A stretch of DNA of 64,000 nucleotides, taken from Sulfobacillus thermosulfidooxidans. GTDB lineage: Bacteria > Bacillota > Sulfobacillia > Sulfobacillales > Sulfobacillaceae. Within the stretch, counting starts at the first letter, position 1, and every line of letters starts with the position of its first letter. A model generated the notes under the pieces. The model saw nothing but the letters and a program-made list of their open reading frames with translations, did no database searches and was not told where the DNA came from. Below are positions 57,669 to 64,000 of this stretch, one piece after another. The DNA is taken from positions 1,364,001-1,428,000 of the forward strand of contig NZ_LGRO01000001.1 in NCBI RefSeq assembly GCF_001280565.1, read 5' to 3'. The translations under genes were made by a program, and so were the position numbers.

Positions 57669-59039
57669 TTATGCTCCATTCGCCCAAATTTGGCCTAAGT
57701 TCAAAAACACAAAATGGCGCGATTGAAGAGCTTTAAAAAAGTTATCCCACTGTTCAACGCTTTGGGGATAATCCGTCGTTCCCACAATTTGATTCACATG
57801 AGATAGCAACATCGACGTCGCTAGGTTGGTAGACCACGAAGAGGACGGCATCATCACATTCGGTGACATACCGATCATGTTCAGGCCATCGATGAGGCTT
57901 GTAGTCGATTGATTAAAGGAAATTGGCTGACTCACAAACACCGGAGCGATGCCTGCTGTCGTTAGCATTGCACGTTTTGCCCACGTTATTTCTTGGCGCA
58001 CACCCCACGCTGGCAATTGATTCAAAGAGATCCCGGTATATCCACTGATGATAATTTCATTACCACTTTGAGCCAATGACTTCATGCTCTGGGGATGGTT
58101 CACTGCCCATAAGCCGGTAACAGCCACGTCAATCAAATCATGCGGAAAACGTTTTTGTGCTTGCAGTAATGCCGTTAACACCTTGCGTGAGGGATTATAG
58201 ACCACAAAGGCAGCAATGGGCTGAATGTTACTAAAGATAGCGGAAGATGGGGCCGGGGTAAAGATGTTTTGTGACGGTGTCGATGAGACAGGGTGAGAAG
58301 AATTGTGCCCTTGGGCTGAGCTTGTCCCGTTGTCAGGCGCCGTCGTTCCGAGATGCTGATGAAGGTCTGGGGAACTGAAGTGGGATTTCCTGGACAGTGA
58401 TGAGGATGAAAAATTTACCACTTGTCCAACCCATAATAAGCTGCCATGAAGAGTATTTAGGGATTCAAATTGCGATAAGGGAAGACCAGCAGCCCATGCC
58501 AACTGGCGCATTTGGTCGCCCTTTTCAGCCACATATGTCCAATGATGGTGGACTGCTTGAGTGATCACTGCCAAATGCGCAAGGCTTGCAAGGGTTATGC
58601 CATCCAATTGGTTTGTCACCGGAATTCCCGTCTTCCGTTCGAATTGCCGAATGGCTTGCATGAATCCAGAAGATGACTGACCATTTAAGGGGCCGTGGTA
58701 AAGATGCCACCGGCTTAACCACGTCTGCATGGCCAAAATACTGGTTCCGGACAATTCCGTTCCCAAATTCGGCAAAGATTTGACAATCTGCGAAACTTGC
58801 TGTCCCAACGATTGAGACGGACTTTGCCCAAACTGTGTCACGAACTCTGCCATCGCTTGATAGGTCCGCGTCGACATCTGGCCATCAATCGGACCCGCAT
58901 TGAACCCCAAGGCATCGAGATCAGCTTGGAGAGACGCCACGGCCACCGGGTTATTCATTTGCGTTGTTTTGAGATTGCCCGGTGACAGCAAGGACAACGA
59001 TAGCGCACTCGCAATGAGATTTGACGTAATTCCCGCCAT
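57669..59039 (-). CDS. Peptidoglycan-binding protein with degenerate deacetylase-like domain
   Basis: 456 residues from ATG 59039. Two peptidoglycan-binding type 1 repeats (about 30-80 and 100-150: DALGFNAGPIDGQMSTRTYQAM; YHGPLNGQSSSGFMQAIRQFERKTG), a LysM-like region (about 170-210), a Ser/His-rich linker and a C-terminal domain (about 270-456) whose layout (VTGLWAVNHPQSM..., then a Gly-Tyr segment, then AKRAMLTTAGIAPVFV) follows polysaccharide deacetylases but lacks the DD and HxxxH metal residues. Probably a wall-binding, non-enzymatic protein. Confidence 0.7.
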   Translation of the reverse strand: MAGITSNLIASALSLSLLSPGNLKTTQMNNPVAVASLQADLDALGFNAGPIDGQMSTRTYQAMAEFVTQFGQSPSQSLGQQVSQIVKSLPNLGTELSGTSILAMQTWLSRWHLYHGPLNGQSSSGFMQAIRQFERKTGIPVTNQLDGITLASLAHLAVITQAVHHHWTYVAEKGDQMRQLAWAAGLPLSQFESLNTLHGSLLWVGQVVNFSSSSLSRKSHFSSPDLHQHLGTTAPDNGTSSAQGHNSSHPVSSTPSQNIFTPAPSSAIFSNIQPIAAFVVYNPSRKVLTALLQAQKRFPHDLIDVAVTGLWAVNHPQSMKSLAQSGNEIIISGYTGISLNQLPAWGVRQEITWAKRAMLTTAGIAPVFVSQPISFNQSTTSLIDGLNMIGMSPNVMMPSSSWSTNLATSMLLSHVNQIVGTTDYPQSVEQWDNFFKALQSRHFVFLNLGQIWANGA

Positions 59040-59114
59040 CTGGTCCACTCCTCCTTAACTTCCAGAATGCACCATTTGGCGAAATTTATTCATTTGTTGT
59101 TGATCATGATCTTC

Positions 59115-59471
59115 TCAGTATTGCGTGTTGGCTCCCCACATGCCGCCAATCATTCCGACAATCATGGAAACAGCCATTCCGATCCATAAATGATTGCCAG
59201 CACCCATATGCAAATTTTCGGCGATAACTTTTCCCACGAGAAATACCGTCAGGGACGCCAACATGCCATGAATCCAGCCCGCCTGATCTGCTCCTCTCCC
59301 CGCAACCCACCCGCTAATGGCAGAAACCATTAACGTCCCTGTCCATAAGGCCACAGAAACGATGCCGCTGCTTAACACCGTATTAAAATCAATTAAGGCT
59401 AAAATAAAGGCGATCAAAGCCGCTGCCAAAGCTCCTGCCATGAACCCGCGTAAAATCACTGATACACTCAT
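59115..59471 (-). CDS. TIGR04086-family membrane protein
   Basis: 118 residues, four hydrophobic segments with small residues (AGALAAALIAFILALI; ALWTGTLMVSAISGWVAG; GMLASLTVFLVGK; AVSMIVGMIGGMWG). This pattern fits the TIGR04086/YrzE-like family of spore formers; function unknown. ATG with ribosome site GAGGAGACA. Confidence 0.75.
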   Translation of the reverse strand: MSVSVILRGFMAGALAAALIAFILALIDFNTVLSSGIVSVALWTGTLMVSAISGWVAGRGADQAGWIHGMLASLTVFLVGKVIAENLHMGAGNHLWIGMAVSMIVGMIGGMWGANTQY

Positions 59472-59565
59472 CGATTTTGTCTCCTCTCATGTGCTAGTTC
59501 ACTTTACGCGCTTGTGCCTCTTTCAATGACATATTTAGCCAAAGAAAACAGACCGCTATTCGGAT

Positions 59566-59600
59566 AAAAAAGCCGCTCTATCAACAGGGATAGAGCGGCT
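59566..59600 (-). terminator. Rho-independent terminator of the second spore-protein gene
   Basis: AGCCGCTCTATC (59571-59582) and GATAGAGCGGCT (59589-59600), a perfect 12-pair stem followed on the minus strand by six T. It starts 19 bases after the gene stop. Confidence 0.88.
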
Positions 59601-59618
59601 GGCAATAATGTTGTTCGG

Positions 59619-59837
59619 CTACGGTTCATGATGAGATAAATCCTTCTCGGCTTTTTGGACGAGACGTCGTACCATATTGCCACCGATTTTTCCGACTTCA
59701 CGCGTTGTCATATTGGCCCAACCGCGTTTTTTGATATCATCATCGAGCCCCAGATCCTCGGCCACTTCAAACTTCAACTGATCGAGGGCTTCTTCGGATT
59801 CAGGTTCTTCCGGGCGGTTATCGGAACTCGTCTGCAC
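59619..59837 (-). CDS. Second alpha/beta-type small acid-soluble spore protein
   Basis: 72 residues from GTG 59837 (GTG 59840 is also possible; the ribosome site GGAGG is close to both). Acidic head, then ALDQLKFEVAEDLGL and GKIGGNMVRRLVQKAEKDL, the two conserved SASP helices. It differs from the first copy in charge and in the less typical protease site (FEVAED). It points the other way from the first copy, two kilobases off. Confidence 0.88.
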   Translation of the reverse strand: MQTSSDNRPEEPESEEALDQLKFEVAEDLGLDDDIKKRGWANMTTREVGKIGGNMVRRLVQKAEKDLSHHEP

Positions 59838-59840
59838 CAC

Positions 59841-60179
59841 CTCCTCCGGTTATATTGTTTCCTTAATCGGAGATGCTATGGCGTCACCTTTTACCAAACT
59901 CTCACTGATTACGGCAAGTTCCCGTCGATCGATATTGGCCGTGCACTGAGGACGTTGGGAGACCCATAATGGAACAAGCAATCCTCGACAAGAGATGATG
60001 TTCCTCAAAGAGGTTCTGTCTCGCTCGATTTGTTCTCATGGACGTAACGCGGTAAGATACTTCTTCCCCTCCTTCGACTTCTTCGATTTCTCTTACGAGG
60101 AGAGGAAAGAGCTAGACAGAATCTGTCCTGAGGCGGTACACTCGAATGACAGCGAAGTCTTTAAGCCGGGGAGATTTTG
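59841..60179. other. 339-base interval, promoters plus possible gene remnant
   Basis: It lies between the divergent spore-protein and zinc-finger genes. A plus-strand frame (59995-60180) of 61 codons has a Phe/Glu-rich composition, no ribosome site and no family. Nothing else recognisable. Confidence 0.45.
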
Positions 60180-60668
60180 ATGTCCGAGTCACGTCTTCAA
60201 ATTGCCGCGGATTCCTTAGGTCGGTGTCATTTCTGCGGATTAGTGCGACCTGAATCCGGAATGGTTCGCCATTTACAAGCTTGCGCAAGTCGTCGCCGCC
60301 ATTTTCACTTGCCTAGTACTCCTGCCACGGCGGCCAGTTTTCACTTGATTGTGACGCCATGCGGATCACCCCGAAGCTGGCAACATATTGAGGTACCGGC
60401 ACACCAATCCATAGCAGCATTTTCCGAATGGCTCACCCGGCAGTGGCAGCTTCTTCCCGGTGGTCAAGTACATATCGACAAGGAACAAGTTCATGAACAT
60501 GATATCATCGAGAAATTATTTGTCCCGGGATTAATTGTCCGGTACGAGTCGCCATCCTTTTGTCTTCACATGCAAATCATTTCGTGGTACGACGGTCATT
60601 CCGAGTCAGAGCATACCTTTTTACTTATGGCGCAAAGCCTTGAGTCTTGGAACAAACCTACAACTTAG
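60180..60668 (+). CDS. Zinc-finger protein related to plasmid pRiA4b ORF-3 type
   Basis: 162 residues from ATG 60180 (GGGGAG ribosome site). N-terminal Cys/His motif CHFCGLVRPESGMVRHLQAC (Cys-x2-Cys, His-x3-Cys) likely binds zinc. The rest, with SPRSWQHIEVPAHQSIAAFSEWLTRQW and a later RYE...ISWYDG, resembles the pRiA4b ORF-3 domain found with IS1096-type passenger genes; the resemblance is weak. Its last 11 bases overlap the end of surE on the other strand. Confidence 0.6.
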   Translation: MSESRLQIAADSLGRCHFCGLVRPESGMVRHLQACASRRRHFHLPSTPATAASFHLIVTPCGSPRSWQHIEVPAHQSIAAFSEWLTRQWQLLPGGQVHIDKEQVHEHDIIEKLFVPGLIVRYESPSFCLHMQIISWYDGHSESEHTFLLMAQSLESWNKPTT

Positions 60669-61440
60669 GCCATGATGGAACTTCAATGCGGTTATTTTCG
60701 GGCAACAAGTGATATGCTGTAGCATCCATGTGCAGCGGCGTAACCGTAATGAACCCTGCCGCCAATGCCCCAACGTCTGTGCCTGTATCCTCTGTCACAT
60801 CTTGAACGTGGCCAGCAAGCCAAAAATATTCTCGCCCTCGGGGATCCACCCGCTTGTGGAAGTCATTAGCGTATTCACGACGCCCCAACCTGACCCAGGC
60901 TAGCTGTGACGGGATCCCTTGAGATATACTAGGAAAATTCACATTGTATAAGATGCCTTTGGGAGGTCGCTCAAAGTTTTCGCTGAAGACCCACTTCTTG
61001 GTAAACTCCGCTGCCCATTGTAGTCCTTCTTCATCCTCTCCATTATAAGACAATGCCATAGACGGAACGCCTAGAAACATGCCTTCCATTGCCGCGGAGA
61101 CGGTTCCCGAATAATAGATATCGCGTCCTAAATTCGACCCGTGATTAATTCCTGATAATAACAAGTCCGGTTTTTCCGGCAGCAACATTTCTATGCCCAA
61201 TTTCACACAATCTGAAGGGGTTCCGTTAATACGCCATGCCCTCTGAACACCCGTAAGAAAGCTCACGGGAGTGGCATGGAGTGGCTTGTGCATCGTAATA
61301 GCATGACCCATGGCACTACGTTCTAATTCTGGTGAGACCACATAAACGTCTGCTACCTCACTCATGGTTCCAGCAAGAAGAGATAAACCTAACGCGTTAA
61401 TACCATCATCATTCGTAATTAAAATTTGTTGGCGTTTCAT
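60658..61440 (-). CDS. surE: 5'/3'-nucleotidase SurE
   Basis: 260 residues from ATG 61440. Metal site ILITNDDGINALG at the N-terminus, NGTPSDCVKLG and LLLSGINHGSNLG follow, all typical. It dephosphorylates nucleoside monophosphates and is tied to survival in stationary phase. The start lies inside the dinG end (32-base overlap) and the ribosome site GGGAGG is 11 bases away, a slightly long spacing; two other in-frame starts are spaced worse. Confidence 0.94.
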   Translation of the reverse strand: MKRQQILITNDDGINALGLSLLAGTMSEVADVYVVSPELERSAMGHAITMHKPLHATPVSFLTGVQRAWRINGTPSDCVKLGIEMLLPEKPDLLLSGINHGSNLGRDIYYSGTVSAAMEGMFLGVPSMALSYNGEDEEGLQWAAEFTKKWVFSENFERPPKGILYNVNFPSISQGIPSQLAWVRLGRREYANDFHKRVDPRGREYFWLAGHVQDVTEDTGTDVGALAAGFITVTPLHMDATAYHLLPENNRIEVPSWPKL

Positions 61441-64000
61441 TAACGTCATGGCCTCCCTTAACAATAAACTTCTGAATCACTTGGCGTACTTGATGAGCCG
61501 GCTGAACTAAAATCGTTGGTCCCGCCAATGCCTGAATAAATTTGGCGCCATACCGACTGCGGATAATGCGTGGATCATAGACCACAACGGCTCCGCGATC
61601 ATGTTTGGTGCGTAAAAGCCGGCCAAAACCTTGCTGAAACCGCAAAACGGCTTGGGGCAATGTCCTTTGATAAAATGCAGATTGACCTCTTTGAGCAATA
61701 CGTTCCAAGCGGGCTTCCTCTAGAGGATCGCCCGGAGCCGCGAATGGTAAGCGCGCCATCACCACCAAAGAAAGATCCGCGCCGGGTACATCTACGCCTT
61801 CCCACAATCCTGCAGCGCCCAGAAGAACTGCCCGGGACGATTGCTTAAATTGGTCGACTAATCGCACACTCGGTCCATCAATCCCTTGGGCCAATGTCAC
61901 GATACCTAAAGGATCAAGGACCGGACGTATTTTATCCGCCAGTACCCGTAAACTCCGGTGCGAGGTCGTCAAAACCAACGTCCTGCCATTAATCCGCGGT
62001 ACGACCTCTATAAGAAATTCGGCCAACTCTTTGAGATGTTCAACGCGATTTACATCAGGAACATCCGACGGAATAGCCAATACACTATTCGCACGCACAT
62101 TAAAGGGCGAAGGCAATCGCAAAGTGCGCATGCGTTCCTTTGGAATACCCAGACTTCGTGCCATGTAATCAAAATCCCCTGCCACACTTAAAGTCGCGGA
62201 AGTCAGCACACCGGTTTTGATTTGACTCCATAACGTCTCATGGACTAATGGAGCGACATCGACCGGTCCAAAGCGCAACGTTATTTGCGGATTAGCGTCT
62301 AAATGTGTGGCTTCCCACCAGCTCACCTGCTGCGGAGTCGGGGCTCCCCATTGATCGAGATTCAGACTATACGATGACATATCGTCTGCCCACTTCTCAA
62401 AACGTAACCAGGTAGGGTCGTTTTTAATCACATCCCCAAATATCGCTTCGGCAGCACTCCAAATATCTCGTGACGCCTGTGCGACATTCGCCATGGCCTC
62501 ACGGGTCAACCCCATCGCTTTTTCCAGTTCAGTTCCCTGCCATGATTCGAACTTCTCTGTAGTGACTCGCACGGCTTGCCGGTTATAATCACTGGCAGGA
62601 GTTTCCGCAATGAACATGCTCTCTAAAACTTCCAAACGCTCAAGCAAAGTGATACTTTGCGCTCGCAAATATTCTATGGGACTAAATAAGTCGGGGTGCG
62701 TCTTCAAATGATCAAAGAGACCATTTCTTGCCGTGTTTTCGGCTAATGTCCGCCTAAAATCCGCCATCACAAATTCCATCCCAAAAGTCCGCTCGACGAC
62801 ATCGGCAAAGTGATGGGCTTCGTCAATAATCACATGATCGAATTCCGGAAGAACGACTGGATTGGCCATATGAGACGCTAGTAAGGCGTGATTGACAATA
62901 ACAACATGGCTTTCCTCCGCTTTTCGACGGGCCTGGCGCATAAAACATGGACCCGCATAGGGACAACGAGGACCAGCGCACGCGTGGCGATCAGCCATCA
63001 CGTCTTGCCATAACTCTTTGGCTTCTCGTGAAAACGGATTAAATGCGTCGTAATCGCCGCGGTCCGTTTGCGCAATAAAGGTCAATAACCGCGCAATAGC
63101 GATACGTCGCTCACGGCTTTCATTGAGAACTGTCGTGGTTTGCCGTATTTCATCAGACTTCAGCAAACAGACATACTGCCCACGCCCTTTGACTAACGCT
63201 ACATTGACCGGCAAATCCTGTTGGGCCATCGGCAAATCTTTATTCCACAACTGCTCTTGCAGCGCTAAGGTATGCGTCGCAATGACCGTGCGTTCTCCTT
63301 GTTTCAAAGACACCAGTACAGCAGGAATGAGATAAGCCAGACTCTTGCCAGTTCCCGTGCCTGCTTCGACCAGCAAAATGGACTGATCTTGGTAAGCTTG
63401 CTCGACTGCAGCCATCATAGATTCTTGAGAAGGACGCTGTTCAAATTCTTCAAAATTTTTCCCGATATTTGTAGGGTTTTTGAGCCAGCTTTGGGATTGC
63501 CATCCGTGAGGGAAAGGCACAAGCTCGCGCCCAGTATTTGGTTCCCCGTGGGGCTGATCTAAAGGTGAGGGGCGAGTATTGGGTAGAACCTCCACTTGCC
63601 ACCAATCCCATTCGTTCCCTAGTAAATAGCGTAAATCTCGTTGTGTTGTTTCGGGTAGATGACTTAACGCAGTGCGAATGCGGTATAACAGGCGATAAGT
63701 TGCTTGAACATCATTACGAGCATCATGAAAATGCCCTTCCTCTGGAACTAAATTTTCAAGGCGGTAAGACGGTTCCGTTGGCAACGCAATTCGAGCCCAT
63801 TCTAAAGTATCGAGACAGGCTTCGATATACAGTCCCGCTCGTTTGAGAAAAGCCAGATCAAAACCAATTTGATGTCCTACCACTAATCGATCGCCGATAA
63901 AGTCTCGAATCTCCTCAATAACTTCATCCAACGTCGGAAATTGTGAAAAGTCCATGGTGTCAAACCCTGTTAACCGCCTTACAAATGCGGGAATCGATCT
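61409..64000 (-). CDS. dinG: DinG-family helicase with N-terminal exonuclease (partial, start outside window)
   Basis: At least 863 codons; the frame stays open to the window edge (RSIPAFVRRLTGFD precedes the ATG at 63955), so the first exonuclease motif lies beyond. DEDDh exonuclease motifs II and III are visible (VVGHQIGFDLAFL; HFHDARND). The helicase has VEAGTGTGKS, DEAH in VIIDEAHHF, and four cysteines (QYVCL; HACAGPRC; GPCF) for an XPD-like iron-sulfur cluster. It unwinds DNA, probably in repair. Called DinG or YoaA-like; the Bacillus protein has the same fusion. Confidence 0.93.
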   Translation of the reverse strand, partial: RSIPAFVRRLTGFDTMDFSQFPTLDEVIEEIRDFIGDRLVVGHQIGFDLAFLKRAGLYIEACLDTLEWARIALPTEPSYRLENLVPEEGHFHDARNDVQATYRLLYRIRTALSHLPETTQRDLRYLLGNEWDWWQVEVLPNTRPSPLDQPHGEPNTGRELVPFPHGWQSQSWLKNPTNIGKNFEEFEQRPSQESMMAAVEQAYQDQSILLVEAGTGTGKSLAYLIPAVLVSLKQGERTVIATHTLALQEQLWNKDLPMAQQDLPVNVALVKGRGQYVCLLKSDEIRQTTTVLNESRERRIAIARLLTFIAQTDRGDYDAFNPFSREAKELWQDVMADRHACAGPRCPYAGPCFMRQARRKAEESHVVIVNHALLASHMANPVVLPEFDHVIIDEAHHFADVVERTFGMEFVMADFRRTLAENTARNGLFDHLKTHPDLFSPIEYLRAQSITLLERLEVLESMFIAETPASDYNRQAVRVTTEKFESWQGTELEKAMGLTREAMANVAQASRDIWSAAEAIFGDVIKNDPTWLRFEKWADDMSSYSLNLDQWGAPTPQQVSWWEATHLDANPQITLRFGPVDVAPLVHETLWSQIKTGVLTSATLSVAGDFDYMARSLGIPKERMRTLRLPSPFNVRANSVLAIPSDVPDVNRVEHLKELAEFLIEVVPRINGRTLVLTTSHRSLRVLADKIRPVLDPLGIVTLAQGIDGPSVRLVDQFKQSSRAVLLGAAGLWEGVDVPGADLSLVVMARLPFAAPGDPLEEARLERIAQRGQSAFYQRTLPQAVLRFQQGFGRLLRTKHDRGAVVVYDPRIIRSRYGAKFIQALAGPTILVQPAHQVRQVIQKFIVKGGHDVNETPTNFNYE

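Overview
The window looks like chromosomal DNA from an endospore-forming Firmicute. It carries a PolC-type replicative polymerase and many sporulation genes: yhbH, spoIIIE, tepA, ylzJ, ytrH/ytrI, dipicolinate synthase spoVFA/spoVFB, ymxH, mlpA, ylxY and two alpha/beta-type small acid-soluble spore proteins. Shine-Dalgarno sites are strong (AGGAGG type) and TTG/GTG starts are common. Intermediate base composition and an archaeal-type ProS would fit a Sulfobacillus-like lineage, but that genus is an inference from recall, not something the sequence proves.

Layout. 1-1183: start of a probable spoVR, preceded by yhbH. 1184-4266: a decayed region holding a frameshifted HIT-family gene, remnants of a membrane-protein frame, one intact unknown membrane-anchored protein, a broken tnpB transposon gene and a GC-rich palindromic tract. 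4267-8398: tepA-ylzJ-uppP-spoIIIE (minus strand). 8399-9146: 748 bases with no convincing gene. 9147-9982: ytrH-ytrI (plus strand). 10207-30273: a long, almost continuous minus-strand block with the Bacillus-like order nusA-ylxR-ylxQ-infB-rbfA-truB-ribF-rpsO-pnp, then nfo, ylxY, mlpA, ymxH, a stress gene, spoVFA-spoVFB-asd-dapG-dapA and RNase J. 30831-47109: rpsB-tsf-pyrH-frr-uppS-cdsA-(AI-2E-type permease)-dxr-rseP-ispG-proS-(glycosyltransferase)-polC-(MFS transporter), all minus strand. 47246-64000: accessory and housekeeping genes: an unknown membrane protein, a divergent GH18 lipoprotein with a substituted catalytic residue, a split Kdp-type potassium-sensing system, miaB, hflX, a TPR lipoprotein, a Nudix hydrolase, a YpmA-like protein, two spore proteins, a peptidoglycan-binding protein with a degenerate deacetylase domain, a zinc-finger protein, surE and dinG (running off the right edge).

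How the genes work together. The 10-47 kb part is the core translation, RNA-decay, isoprenoid and cell-envelope superoperon: ribosomal proteins, EF-Ts, ribosome recycling, UMP kinase, the undecaprenyl and CDP-diacylglycerol lipid steps, DXP-pathway isoprenoid synthesis, site-2 protease, initiation factor IF-2, tRNA and ribosome maturation, PNPase and RNase J. It also contains the spore-specific branch of lysine synthesis that makes dipicolinic acid. Compared with Bacillus, rimP and ylxP are missing from their usual places and an MFS transporter sits between polC and nusA.

The observations most worth checking are: a roughly 180-base structured leader with mutually exclusive helices upstream of a stand-alone KdpD sensor domain; the KdpD histidine kinase and KdpE encoded separately behind miaB; a hairpin inserted between the Shine-Dalgarno and the ATG of ispG; a 218-base out-of-frame overlap between ylxQ and infB; and two enzyme-like envelope proteins that seem to have lost catalytic residues. 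No CRISPR array, rRNA or tRNA gene was found.
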